Source: Nomia melanderi (taxonomy: Eukaryota > Arthropoda > Insecta > Hymenoptera > Halictidae). Taken from it: a stretch of 64,000 nt of DNA. Under the pieces are notes generated by a model, which worked only from the letters and a program-made list of their open reading frames with translations, had not been told where the DNA came from and ran no database searches. Below, piece after piece: positions 10,745 to 23,950 of this stretch. The stretch's first letter is position 1, and each line of letters starts with the position of its first letter. The position numbers were made by a program, and so were the translations under genes. Where the stretch lies: assembly GCF_051020985.1 (NCBI RefSeq), contig NW_027475139.1, positions 1,922,001 to 1,986,000 on the forward strand. The letters are read 5' to 3'.

Positions 10745-12731
10745 GGTCGATCCCGCTGCACAGATTCATGCGCCAGGGCCTCCTACAGACAATGCACTTT
10801 GATTTATTGCGCTATCTGTAATAGCAGCCGAGATATCACCAGATATATATTGGATTTTTCACTGACCATGAGTGTCCGGCCCCATGAGACGGTCGTTTTC
10901 TCGGCCCCTGGTGGTCCGAGGTCGTTCCCGCTGCACAGATTCATGCGCCAGGGCCTCCTACAGACAGTGCACTCTGATTTATTGCGCTATCTGTAATAGC
11001 ACCCGAGATATCACCATATATATATTGGATTTTACCCTGACCCTGAGTGTCCGGCCCCATGAGACTGTGGCTTTCTCGGCCCCTGGAGGTCCGAGGACGT
11101 TCCGGCTGCACAGATTCATGCGCCAGGGCCTCCTACAGGTAATGCACTTTGTTTTATTGCGCTATCTGTAATAGGACCCGAGATACCACCAGATATATAT
11201 TGGATTTTCCCCTGACCCTGAGTGTCCGGCCCCATGAGACTGTGGTTTTCTCGGCCCCTGGTGGTCCGAGGTCGTTCCCGCTGAACAGATTCATGCGCCA
11301 GGGCCCCCTGCAGATAATACACTTTGGTTTATTGCGCTATCTCTAATAGCACCCGAGATATCACCAGATATATATTGGATTTTCCCCTGACCCTGAGTGT
11401 CCGGCCCCATGAGACTGTGGTTTTCTCGGCCCCTGGTGGTCCGAGGTCGTTCCCGTTGCACAGATTCATGCGCCAGGGCCTCCTGCAGTCAATGCACTTT
11501 GATTTATTGCGCTATCTGTAATAGCACCCGAGATATCACCAGATATATATTGGATTTTTCACTGACCCTGAGTGTCCGGCCCAATGAGGCGGTCGTTTTC
11601 TCAGCCCCTGGTGGTCCGAGGTCGTTCCCGCTGCACAGATTCATGCGCCAGGGCCTCCTGCAGATAATTCACTTTGGTTTATTGCGCTATCTCTAATAGC
11701 ACCCGAGATATCACCAGATATATATTGGATTTTTCACTGACCCTGAGCGTCCGGCCCCATGAGACGGTCGTTTTCTCGGCCCCTGGTGGTCCGAGGTCGT
11801 TCCCGCTGCACATGTACATGCGCCAGGGCCTCCTGCAGATAATGCACTTTGATTTATTGCGCTATCTCTAATAGCACCCGAGATATCAGCAGATATATAT
11901 TGGATTTTTCACTGACCCTGAGTGACCGGCCCCATGAGACGGTAGTTTTCTCGGCCCCTGGTGGTCCGAGGTCGTTCCCGCTGCACAGGTTCATGCGCCA
12001 GGGTCTCCTACAGACAATGCACTTTGATTTATTGCGCTATCTGTAATAGCACCCGAGATATCACCACATATATATTGGATTTTTCACTGACCCTGAGTGT
12101 CCGGCCCCATGAGACGTGTGGTTTTCTCGGTCCCTGGTGTTCCGAGGTCGTTCCCGCTGCACAGATTCATGCGCCAGGGCCTCCTACAGACAATGCACTT
12201 TGGTTTATTGCGCTATGTCTAATAGCACCCGAGATATCACCAGATATATATTGGATTTTCCGCTGACTCTGAGTGTCCGGCCCCATGAGACGGTCGTTTT
12301 CTCGGCCCCTGGTGGTCCGAGGTCGTTCCCGCTGCACAGATTCATGCGCCAGGGCCTCCTACAGACAATGCACTTTGATTTATTGCGCTATCTCTAATAG
12401 CACCCGACATATCACCAGATATATATTGCATTTTTCTCTGACCCTGACAGTCCGGCCGCATGTGACGGAGATTTTCTCGGCCCATGCTGGTCCGAGATCG
12501 ATCCCGCTGCACAGATTCATGCGCCAGGGCCTCCTACAGACAATGCACTTTGATTTATTGCGCTATCTCTAATAGCACCCGAGATATCACCAGATATATA
12601 TTGCATTTTCCCCTGACCCTGAGTGTCCGGCCCCATGAGACGGTGGTTTTCTCGGCTCCTGGTGGTCCGAGGTCGTTCCCGCTGCACAGATTCATGCGCC
12701 AGGGCCCCCTGCAGATAATTCACTTTGGTTT
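10745..12731 (+). repeat. Block duplicated from 3570-5555, copy 2
   Basis: This is the partner of 3570-5555. It carries a private 1-bp insertion (GAGACGTGTGGTTTT near 12115) that is also present at 26639 and 28040. Those two later segments therefore derive from this version rather than from 4.9 kb. The part from 11702 onward is repeated at 26225 and again at 27626. Confidence 0.85.
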
Positions 12732-12752
12732 ATTGCGCTATCTGTAATAGCA

Positions 12753-15026
12753 CCCGAGATATCACCAGATATATGCTGGATTTTTACATGACCTTGGGTG
12801 ACGGATTCCGAATATCTGTAATTTTCTCGGCGCCTGGTCGTCCGAGGTCGTTCCCGCTGCACAGATTCATGCGCCAGGGCCTTCTACAGACAATGCACTT
12901 TGATTTATTGCGCTATCTCTAATAGCACCCGAGATATCACCACATATATATTGGATTTTGCCCTGACCCCGAGTTTCCGGCCCCATGAGAGGGTAGTTTT
13001 CTCGGCCCCTGGTGGTCCCTGGTCGTTCCCGCTGCACAGATTCATGCGCCAGGGCCTCCTACAGACAATGCACTTTGATTTATTGCGCTATCTCTAATAG
13101 CACCCGTGATATCACCAGATATATATTGGATTTTCCCCTGACCCTGAGTGTCCGGCCCCATGAGACTGTGGTTTTCTCGGCCCCTGGTGGTCCGAGGTCG
13201 TTCCCGTTGCACAGATTAATACGCCAGGCCCTCCTGCAGACAATGCCCTTTGATTTATCGCGCTATCTCTTATAGCACCCGAGATATCACCATATATATA
13301 TTGGATTTTTCCCTGACCCTGACAGTCCGGCCCCATGAGACGGCAGTTTTCTCGGCCCCTGGTGGTTCGAGGTCGATCCCGCTGCACAGATTCATGCGCC
13401 AGGGCCCCCCGCAGATAATTCACTTTGGTTTAGTGCGCGATCTGTAATAGCACCCGAGATATCACCAGACATATATTGGATTTTTCCCTGACTCTGAGTT
13501 TCGAACACCATGAGACGGTAGTTTTCTCGGCCCCTGGTGGTCCCAGGTCGTTCCCGCTGAACAGATTCATGCGCCAGCGCCGCCTACAGACAATACACTT
13601 TGATTTATTGCACTATCTGAAATACAACCCGAGATATCACCAGATATATATTGGATTTTTCCCTGACCCTGACAGTCCGGCCCGATGAGACGGAGGTTTT
13701 CTCGGCCCCTGGTGGTCCGAGGTCGTTCCCGCTGCAGAGAATCATGCGCCAGGGCTTCCTGCAGATAATTCACTTTGGTTTATTGCGCTATCTCTAATAG
13801 CCCCCGAGATATCACCAGATATATATTGGATTTTTCCCCGACCCTGAGTGTCAGGCCCGATGAGACGGTGATTTTCTCGGCCCCTGGTGGTCCGAGGTCG
13901 TTCCCGCTGCAGAGAATCATGCGCCAGGGCTTCCTGCAGACAATGCACTTTGATTTATCGCGCTATCTCTTATAGCACCCGAGATATCACCATATATATA
14001 TTGGATTTTTCCCTGACCCTGACAGTCCGGCCCCATGAGACGGTAGTTTTCTCGGCCCCTGGTGGTCCGTGGTCGATCCCGCTGCACAGATTCATGCGCC
14101 AGGGCCCCCCGCAGATAATTCACTTTGGTTTAGTGCGCGATCTGTAATAGCACCCAAGATATCACCATATATATATTGGATTTTTCCCTGACCCTGAGTG
14201 TCCGGCCCCATGAGACAATGATTTTTCGGCCCCTGGTGGTCCGAGGTCGATCCCGCTGCACAGATTCATGCGCCAGGGCCTCCTGCAGACAATGAACTTT
14301 GATATATTTCGCTATCCCTAATAGCACCCGAGATATCACCAGATGTATATGGGATTTTTCCCCGACGCTGAGTGTCCGACCCCATGAGACGGTGGTTTTT
14401 TCGGCCCCTGGTGGTCCTAGGTCGATCCCGCTGCACAGATTCACGCTCCAGGGCCTCCTACAGACAGTGCACATTGATTTATTGCGCTATCTGTAATAGC
14501 ACCCGAGATATCACCATATATATATTGGATTCTCCCCTGACATTGAGTGCCCGGCCCCATGAGACGGTGATTATCTCGGCCCCTGCTGGTCCGAGGTCGT
14601 TCCCGCTGCACAGATTCATGCGCCAGGGCCCCCTGCAGATAAATCACTTTGATTTATTGCGCTATCTCTAATAGCACCCGAGATATCACCAGATATATAT
14701 AGGATTTCTCCCTGACCCTGACAGTCCGGCCACATGAGACGGTGACTTTCTCGGCCCTTGGTGGTCCGAGGTCGATCCCGCTGCACAGATTCATGCGCCA
14801 GGACCTCCTGCAGACAATGCACATTGGTTTATTGCGCTATCTCTAATAGCACCCGAGATATCAGCAGGTATATATTGGATTTTTCCCTGACCCTAACAGT
14901 CCGGCCCCATGAGACGGTGATTTTCTCGGCCCCTGGTCGTCCGAGGTCGATCCCGCTGCACAGATTCATGCGCCAGGGCCTCCTGCAGACAATGCACTTT
15001 GATTTATTGCGCTATCTTTAATAGCA
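12753..15026 (+). repeat. Diverged type A monomers with one leading type B
   Basis: A type B monomer (12753-12927) is followed by less uniform monomers. Examples are TTTCGAACACCATGAG near 13500, AGAGAATCATGCGCC, GATCTCTTATAG, GGGCCCCCCGCAG and ATGTATATGGGATT. The same series is repeated at 29552-31825. The higher divergence from the common monomer suggests an older portion. I see nothing else in it. Confidence 0.75.
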
Positions 15027-16759
15027 CCCGTGATATCACCAGATATATATTGGATTTTTCCTTGACCCTGACAGTCCGGCCCCATGTGTCGATGGTTTTC
15101 TTCGTCCCTCGTGGTCCGAGGTAGATCCCGCTGCACAGATTCATGCGCCAGGGCCCCATGCAGATAATTCACTTTGATTTATTCCGCTATCTCTAATAGC
15201 ACCCGAGATATCACCAGATATATATTGGATTTTTCCCTGACCCTGAGTCTCTGACCCCATGAGACGGTGGTTTTCTCGGCCCCTGCTGGTCCGAGGTCGT
15301 TCCCGCTGCACAGATTCATGCGCCAGGGCCCCTGCAGATAATTCACTTTGATTTATTGCGCTATCTCTAATAGCACCCGAGATATCACCAGATATATATA
15401 GGATTTTTCCCTGACCCTGACAGTCCGGCCCCATGAGACGGTGATTTTCTCGGCCCCTGGTGGTCCGAGGTCGATCCCGCTGCACAGATTCATGCGCCAG
15501 GGCCTCCTTCAGACAATGCACTTTGATTTATTGCGCTATCTCTAATTGCACCCGAGATATCACCAGATATATATAGGATTTTTCCCTGACCCTGACAGTC
15601 CGACCCCATGAGACGGTGATTTTCTCGGCCCCTGGTGGTCCGAGGTAGTTCCTGCTGCACAGATTCATTCGCCAGTGCCTCCTACAGACAATGCACTTTG
15701 ATTTATTGCGCTATCTCTAATAGCACCCGAGATATCACCAGATATATATTGGATTTTTCCTTGACCCTGACAGTCCGGCCCCATGTGTCGATGGTTTTCT
15801 CGGTCCCTCGTGGTCCGAGGTATATCCCGCTGCACAGATTCATGCGCCAGGGCCCCATGCAGATAATTCACTTTGATTTATTCCGCTATCTCTAATAGCA
15901 CCCGAGATATCACCAGATATATATTGGATTTTTCCCTGACCCTGAGTCTCTCACCCCATGAGACGGTGGTTTTCTCGGCCCCTGCTGGTCCGAGGTCGTT
16001 CCCGCTGCACAGATTCATGCGCCAGGGCCCCCTGCAGATAATTCACTTTGATTTATTGCGCTATCTCTAATAGCACCCGAGATATCACCAGATATATATA
16101 GGATTTTTCCCTGACCCTGACAGTGCGACCCCATGAGACGGTGATTTTCTCGGCCCCTGGTGGTCCGAGGTAGTTCCTGCTGCACAGATTCATTCGCCAG
16201 CGCCTCCTACAGACAATGGACTTTGATTTATTGCGCTATCTCTAATAGCACCCGAGATATCACCAGATATATATTGGATTTTTCCTTGACCCTGACAGTC
16301 CGGCCCCATGTGTCGATGGTTCTCTCGGGTCCCTCGTGGTCCGAGGTAGATCCCGCTGCACAGATTCATGCGCCAGGGCCCCATGCAGATAATTCACTTT
16401 GATTTATTCCGCTATCTCTAATAGCTCCCGAGATATCACCAGATATATATTGGATTTTTCCATGACCCTGGGTGTCCGGCCCCATGAGACGGTAGTTTTC
16501 TCGGCCCCTGGTGGTCCGAGGTCGTTCCCGCTGCACAGATTCACGCGCCAGGGCCTCCTACAGACAATGCACTTTGATTTATTGCGCTATCTGTAATAGC
16601 ACCCGAAATAACACCAGATATATATTGGATTTTTCCCTGACCCTAAGTGTCCGACCCCATGAGACGGTGGTTTTCTCGGCCCCTGCTGGTCCGAGGTCGT
16701 TCCCGCTGCACAGATTCATGCGCCAGGGCCCCCTGCAGATAATTCACTTTGATTTATTG

Positions 16760-16777
16760 CGCTATCTCTAATAGCAC
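16760..16777. other. Site of a two-monomer deletion in large copy 1
   Basis: Here a monomer ending CTATCTCTAATAG runs straight into a T monomer. In the other large copy the same flanks are separated by 33576-33925 (one C monomer and one ACCCTGAGTCTCTCACC monomer). The order at 9.9-10.5 kb also has those two monomers, so the longer form is probably ancestral. Confidence 0.8.
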
Positions 16778-17825
16778 CCGAGATATCACCAGATATATAT
16801 AGGATTTTTCCCTGACCCTGACAGTCCGGCCCCATGAGACGGTGACTTTCTCGGCCCCTGGTGGTCCGAGGTCGTGCCCGCTGCACAGATTCATGCGCCA
16901 GGGCCTCCTACAGGCAATGCACTTTGATTTATTGCGCTATCTGTAATAGCACCCAAGATATCACCATATATATATTGGATTTTTCCCTGACCCTGAGTGT
17001 CCGGCCCCATGAGACGGTGATTTTTCGGCCCCTGGTGGTCCGAGGTCGATCCCGCTGCACAGATTCATGCGCCAGGGCCTCCTGCAGACAATGAACTTTG
17101 ATTTATTTCGCTATCCATAATAGCACCCGAGATATCACCAGATCTATATGGGATTTTTCCCCGTCCCTGAGTGTCCGACCCCATGAGACGGTGGTTTTCT
17201 CGGCCCCTGGTGGTCCGAGGTCGATCCCGCTGCACAGGTTCATGCGCCAGGGCCTCCTACAGACAATGCAATGTGATTTATTGTGCTATCTGTAATAGCA
17301 CCCGAGATATCACCATATATATATTGGATTTTCCCCTGACAATGAGTGTCCGGCCCCATGAGACGGTAGTTTTCTCGGCCCCTGGTGGTCCGAGGTCGAT
17401 CCCGCTGCACAGATTCATGCGACAGGGTCTCCTACAGACAATGCACTTTGATTTATTGCGCTATCTGTAATAGCACCCGAGATATCACCAGATATATATT
17501 GGATTTTTCCCTGACCCTGAGTGTCCGGCCCCATGAGGCGGTAGTTTTCTCGGCCCCTGCTGGTCCGAGGTCGTTCCCGCAGCACAGATGCATGCGCCAT
17601 GGCCTCCTGCAGACAATGCACTTTGATTTATTGTGCTATCTCTAATAGCACCCGAGATATCACCAGATATATATTGAATTTTTCCCTGACCCCGACAGTC
17701 CGACCCCATGAGACGGTGGTTTTCTCGGCCCCTGCTGGTCCGAGGTCGTTCCCGCACCACAGATTCATGCGCCAGGGCCTCCTGCAGACAATGCACTTTG
17801 ATTTATTTCGCTATCTCTTATAGCA

Positions 17826-18700
17826 CACGAGATATCACCAGATATATATTGGATTTTTCCTTGACCCTGACAGTCCGGCTCCATGTGTCGATGGTTTTCT
17901 CGGTCCCTCGTGGTCCCAGGTAGATCCCGCTGCACAGATTCATGCGCCAGGGCCCCATGCAGATAATTCACTTTGATTTATTGCGCTATCTCTAATAGCA
18001 CCCGAGATATCACCAGATATATATAGGATTTTTCCCTGACCCTGACAGTCCAGCCCCATGAGACGGTGATTTTCTCGGCCCCTGGTGGTCCGAGGTCGTT
18101 CCCGCTGCACAGATTCATGAGCCAGGGCCCCCTGCAGATAATTCACTTTGATTTTTTGCGCTATCTCTAATAGCACCCGAGATATCACCAGATATATATT
18201 GGATTTTTCCTTGACCCTGAGAGTCCGGCCCCATGTGTCGATGGTTTTCTCGGTCCCTCGTGGTCCCAGGTAGATCCCGCTGCACAGATTCATGCGCCAG
18301 GGCCCCATGCAGATAATTCACTTTGATTTATTGCGCTATCTCTAATAGCACCCGAGATATCACCAGATATATATAGGATTTTTCCCTGACCCTGACAGTC
18401 CGGCCCCATGAGACGGTGATTTTCTCGGCCCCTGGTGGTCCGAGGTCGTTCCCGCTGCACAGATTCATGAGCCAGGGCCCCCTGCAGATAATTCACTTTG
18501 ATTTTTTGCGCTATCTCTAATAGCACCCGAGATATCACCAGATATATATTGGATTTTTCCTTGACCCTGAGAGTCCGGCCCCATGTGTCGATGGTTTTCG
18601 CGGTCCCTCGTGGTCCCAGGTAGATCCCGCTGCACAGATTCATGCGCAAGGGCCCCATGCAGATAATTCACTTTGATTTATTGCGCTATCTCTAATAGCA
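17826..18700 (+). repeat. Alternating C-T dimers (350-bp higher-order unit)
   Basis: Five monomers alternate C, T, C, T, C, starting at 17826, 18001, 18176, 18351 and 18526. The T monomers share TTCATGAGCCAGGG and GATTTTTTGCGC, and the second and third C share GAGAGTCCGG, so the unit is a 350-bp dimer repeated in tandem. The third C has two private changes (TTTTCGCGG and GCGCAAGGG). The arrangement is repeated at 34975-35849. Confidence 0.85.
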
Positions 18701-20450
18701 CCCGAGATATCACCAGATATTTGCTGGAGTTTTGCATGACCAAGGGTGACGGATTCCGAATATCTGTAATTTTCTCGGCCACTGGTGGTCTGAGGTCGTT
18801 CCTTCGGCACAGATTCATTTGCAAGGGCCTCCTACAGACAATGCACTTTGGTTTATTGCGCTATCTGTAATAGCACCCGAGATATCACCAGATATATATT
18901 GGTTTTTCCCCTGACCCTGAGTGTCCGGACCCATGAGACGGTGGTTTTCTCGGCCCCTGGTGGTCCGAGGTCGTTCCCGCTGCACAGATTCATTCGCCTG
19001 GGCCTCCTACAGACAATGCACTTTGGTTTTTTGCGCTATCTCTAATAGCAACCAAGATATCACCAGATATTTGCTGGATTTTTACATGACCTTGGGTGAC
19101 GGATTCCGAATATCTGTAATTTTCTCGGCCACTGGTGGTCCGAGGTCGTTCCTGCGGCACAGATTCATTCGCAAGGGCCTCCTACAGACAATGCACTTTG
19201 GTTTATTGCGCTATCTGTAATAGCACCCGAGATATCACCAGATATATATTGGATTTTTCCCTGACCCTGAGTGTCCGGCCCCATGAGACGGTGATTTTCT
19301 CGGCCCCTGGTGGTCCGAGGTCGATCCCGCTGCACAGATTCATGCGCCAGGGCCTCCTATAGACAATGAACTTTGATTTATTTCGCTATCCATAATAGCA
19401 CCCGAGATATCACCAGATGTATATGGGATTTTTCCCCGACCCTGAGTGTCCGACCCCATGAGACGGTGGTTTTCTCGGCCCCTGGTGGTCCTAGGTCGAT
19501 CCCGCTGCACAGATTCACGCTCCAGGGCCTCCTACAGACAATGCACTTTGATTTATTGCGCTATCTGTAATAGCACCCGAGATATCACCAGATATATATT
19601 GGATTTTCCCCTGACCCTGAGTGGCCGGCCCCATGAGACGGTAGTTTTCTCGGCCCCTGGTGGTCCGAGGTCGTTCCCGCTGCACAGATTCATGCGCCAG
19701 GGCCTCCTGCAGACAATGCACTTTGGTTTATTGCGATATCTCTATTAGCACCCGAGATATCACCAGATGTATGCTGGATTTTTACATGACCTTGGGCGAC
19801 GGATTCCGAATATCTGTGATTTTCTCGGCGCCTGGTGGTCCGAGGTCGTTCCTGCTGCACAAATTCATTCGCCAGGACCTCCTGCAGACAATGCACTTTG
19901 GTTTATTGCGCTATGTCTAATAGCTCCCGAGATATCACCAGATATACATTGGATTTTTCCATGACCCTGGGTGTCCGGCCCCATGAGACGGTAGTTTTCT
20001 CGGCCCCTGGTGGTCCGAGGTCGTTCCCGCTGCACAGATTCACGCGCCAGGGCCTCCTACAGACAATGCACTTTGATTTATTGCGCTATCTGTAATAGCA
20101 CCCGAAATATCACCAGATATATATTGGATTTTTCCCTGACCCTGACAGTCCGGCCCCATGAGACGGTGATTTTCTCGGCCCCTGGTGGTCCCAGGTAGAT
20201 CCCGCTGCACAGATTCATGCGCCAGGGCCCCATGCAGATAATTCACTTTGATTTATTGCGCTATCTCTAATAGCACCCGAGATATCACCAGATATATATC
20301 GGATTTTTCCCTGACCCTGACAGTCCGGCCCCATGAGACGCTGATTTTCTCGGCCCCTGGTGGTCCGAGGTCGTTCCCGCTGCACAGATTCATTCGCCAG
20401 TGCCTCCTACAGACAATGCACTTTGATTTATTGCGCTATCTCTAATAGCA

Positions 20451-21150
20451 CCCGAGATATAACCAGATATATATTGAATTTTCCCCTGACCCTGAGTGTC
20501 CGGCCCCATGAGACTGTGGTTTTCCCGGCCCCTGGTGGTCCGAGGTCGTTCCCGCTACAGAGATTCATGCGGCAGGGCCTCCTACAGACAATGCACTTTG
20601 ATTTATTGCGCTATCTGTAATATCACCCGAGATATCACCAGATATATGCTGGATTTTTACACGACCTTGGGTGACGTATTCCGAATATCTGTAATTTTCT
20701 CGGCCCCTGGTGGTCCGAGGTCGTTCCCGCTGCCCAGATTCATTCGCAAGGGCCTCCTACAGACAATGCACTTTGGTTTATTGCGCTATCTGTAATAGCA
20801 CCCGAGATATCACCAGATATATGCTGGATTTTTACATGACCTTGGGTGACGGATTCCGAATATCTGTAATTTTCTCGGCCCCTGGTGGTCCGAGGTCGTT
20901 CCCGCTGCCCGGATTCATGCGCCAGGGCCTCCTACAGACAATGCACTTTGGTTTATTGCGCTATCTCTAATAGCACCCGAGATATCACCAGATATTTGCT
21001 GGATTTTTACATGACCTTGGGTGACGGATTCCGAATATCTGTAATTTTCTCGGCCACTGGTGGTCCGAGGTCGTTCCTGCGGCACAGATTCATTCGCAAG
21101 GGCCTCCTACAGACAATGCACTTTTGTTTATTGCGCTATCTCTAATAGCA
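20451..21150 (+). repeat. ABBB four-monomer unit, first copy
   Basis: One A monomer (CCCGAGATATAACCAG, ATTGAATTTTCCCC) is followed by three B monomers at 20626, 20801 and 20976, the last with GCCACTGGTGG. The 700-bp unit is repeated immediately after. Private changes are CGCTACAGAG at 20555 and TTACACGACC near 20655. Confidence 0.9.
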
Positions 21151-21850
21151 CCCGAGATATAACCAGATATATATTGAATTTTCCCCTGACCCTGAGTGTC
21201 CGGCCCCATGAGACTGTGGTTTTCCCGGCCCCTGGTGGTCCGAGGTCGTTCCCGCTGCAGAGATTCATGCGGCAGGGCCTCCTACAGACAATGCACTTTG
21301 ATTTATTGCGCTATCTGTAATATCACCCGAGATATCACCAGATATATGCTGGATTTTTACATGACCTTGGGTGACGTATTCCGAATATCTGTAATTTTCT
21401 CGGCCCCTGGTGGTCCGAGGTCGTTCCCGCTGCCCAGATTCATTCGCAAGGGCCTCCTACAGACAATGCACTTTGGTTTATTGCGCTATCTGTAATAGCA
21501 CCCGAGATATCACCAGATATATGCTGGATTTTTACATGACCTTGGGTGACGGATTCCGAATATCTGTAATTTTCTCGGCCCCTGGTGGTCCGAGGTCGTT
21601 CCCGCTGCCCGGATTCATGCGCCAGGGCCTCCTACAGACAATGCACTTTGGTTTATTGCGCTATCTCTAATAGCACCCGAGATATCACCAGATATTTGCT
21701 GGATTTTTACATGACCTTGGGTGACGGATTCCGAATATCTGTAATTTTCTCGGCCACTGGTGGTCCGAGGTCGTTCCTGCGGCACAGATTCATTCGCAAG
21801 GGCCTCCTACAGACAATGCACTTTTGTTTATTGCGCTATCTGTAATAGCA
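21151..21850 (+). repeat. ABBB four-monomer unit, second copy
   Basis: This is a tandem copy of 20451-21150 with offset exactly 700 bp. The other large copy has only a single unit, at 37600-38299. Either one copy gained a unit here or the other lost one. Confidence 0.9.
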
Positions 21851-22200
21851 CCCGAGATATCACCAGATATATATTGGATTTTTCCCTGACCCTGAGTGTC
21901 CGGCTCCATGAGACGGTGATTTTCTCGGCCCCTGGTGGTCCGACGTCGTTCCCGCTGCCCAGATTCATGCGCCAGGGCCTCCTACAGACAATGCACTTTG
22001 GTTTATTGCGCTATCTGTAATAGCACCCGAGATATCACCAGATATATGCTGGATTTTTACATGACCTTGCGTGACGGATTCCGAAGATCTGTAATTTTCT
22101 CGGCCCCTGGTGGTCCGACGTCGTTCCCGCTGCCCAGATTCATGCGCCAGTCCCTCCTACAGACAATGCACTTTGGTTTATTGCGCTATCTGTAAAAGCA

Positions 22201-22900
22201 CCCGAGATATCACCAGATATATGCTGGATTTTTACATGACCTTGGGTGACGGATTCCGAATATCTGTAATTTTCTCGGCCCCTGGTGGTCAGAGGTCGTT
22301 CCCGCTGCACAGATTCATTCGCCTGTGCCTCCTACAGACAATGCACTTTGATTTATTGCGCTATCTGTAATAGCACCCGAGATATCACCAGATATATATT
22401 GGATTTTTCCCTGACCCTGAGTGTCCGGCTCCATGAGACGGTGATTTTCTCGACCCCTGGTGGTCGGAGGTCGTTCCTGCTGGCCAGATTCATTCGCCTG
22501 GGCCTCCGACAGACAATGCGCTTTGATTTATTGCGCTATCTCAAATAGCACCCGAAATATCACCAGATATATATTGGATTTTTCCCTGACCCTGAGTGCC
22601 CGGCGCCATGAGACGGTGATTTTCTCGGCCCCTGGTGGTCCGACGTCGTTCCCGCTGCCCAGATTCATGCGCCAGGGCCTCCTACAGACAATGCACTTTG
22701 GTTTATTGCGCTATCTGTAAAAGCACCCGAGATATCACGAGATATATGCTGGAATTTTACATGACCTTGGGTGACGGATTCCGAATATCTGTAATTTTCT
22801 CGGCCCCTGGTGGTCCGAGGTCGTTCCCGCTGCACAGATTCATTCGCCTGGGCCTCCTACAGACAATGCACTTTGATTTATTGCGCTATCTGTAATAGCA
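22201..22900 (+). repeat. Four monomers absent from large copy 2
   Basis: The monomers here (B, A, A, B, starting at 22201, 22376, 22551 and 22726) have no counterpart in the other large copy, where 38475-38649 (matching 22026) is followed directly by 38650 (matching 22901). The missing length is exactly 700 bp. Confidence 0.85.
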
Positions 22901-23775
22901 CCCGAGATATCACCAGATATATATTGGATTTTTACATGACCTTGGGTGACGGATTCCGAATATCTGTAATTTTCTCGGCCACTGGTGGTCCGAGGTCGTT
23001 CCTGCGGCACAGATTCATTCGCAAGGACCTCCTACAGACAATGCACTTTGATTTAGTGCGCTATCTCTAATAGCACCCGAGATATCACCAGATATATATT
23101 GGATTTTCCCCTGACCGTGAGTGTCCGGCCCCGTGAGTCGGTGGTTTTCTCGGCCCCTGGTGGTCCCAGGTCCTTCCCGCTGCACAGATGCATGCGCCTG
23201 GGCCTCCTACAGACAATGCACTTTGGTTTATTGCGCTATCTGTAATAGCACCCGAGATATCACCAGATATATATTGGATTTTTCCCTGGCCCTGAGTGTC
23301 CGGTCCCATGAGACGGTGGTTTTCTCGGCCCCTGGTGGTCCGAGGTCGTTCCCGTTGCACAGATTCATGCGCCAGGGCCTCCTGCAGATAATACACTTTG
23401 GTTTATTGCGCTATCTGTAATAGCACCCGAGATATCACCAGATATATATTGGATTTTTCACTGACCCTGAGTGTCCGGCCCCATGAGACGGTGGTTTTCT
23501 CGGCCCCTGGTGGTCCCAGGTCGTTCCCGCTGCACAGATTCATGCGCCGGGTCCTAATACAGACAATGCACTTTGATTTCTTGGGCTATCTGTAATAGCA
23601 CCCGAGATATCCCCAGATATATATTGGATTTTCCCCTGAGCCTGAGTGTCCGGCCCCGTTAGACGGTGATTTCCTCGGCCCCTGGTGGTCCGAGGTCGTT
23701 CCCGCTGCCCAGATTCATGCGCCAGGGCCTCCTACAGACAGTGCACTTTGGTTTATTGCGCTATCTGTAATAGCA

Positions 23776-23950
23776 ACCGAGATATCACCAGATATATGCT
23801 GGATTTTTACATGACCTAGGGTGTACGGCCCCATGTGTCGGTGGTTTTCTCGGCCCCTGGTGATCCGAGGTCGTTCCCGCTGCACATATTCATTCGCAAG
23901 GGCCTCCTGCAGACAATGCACTTTGGTTTATTGCGCTATCTCTAATAGCA
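23776..23950 (+). repeat. Hybrid B/A monomer
   Basis: The left part is type B (ATATGCTGG, TTTTTACATGACCT). The sequence then switches to GGGTGTACGGCCCCATGTG, which is type A-like. The switch lies at about monomer position 42-46. It is also found at 40225-40399 and 60511-60685. Confidence 0.85.

Larger units (their letters stand above)
15027..18700 (+). repeat. Zone of type C and TATATATAGG (T) monomers
   Basis: Type C monomers start at 15027, 15726, 16252, 17826, 18176 and 18526. They are marked by TTGACCCTGACAGTCCGG, CCATGTGTCGATGG, CTCGTGGTCC and GGGCCCCATGCAGATAA. Between them lie monomers with GATATATATAGGATTTTTCC. The matching zone in the other large copy has type C at 31826, 32525, 33051, 33576, 34975, 35325 and 35675. 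A 1-bp loss (GGGCCCCTGCAG near 15330) is shared by both. Confidence 0.85.

Noticed and set aside
13360..13390. tRNA B-box-like sequence (GGTTCGAGGTCGATCCCGC)
   Set aside because: It resembles GGTTCGANTCC only if gaps are allowed. There is no A box at the right distance and no cloverleaf. Most monomers have GGTCCGAGG instead.
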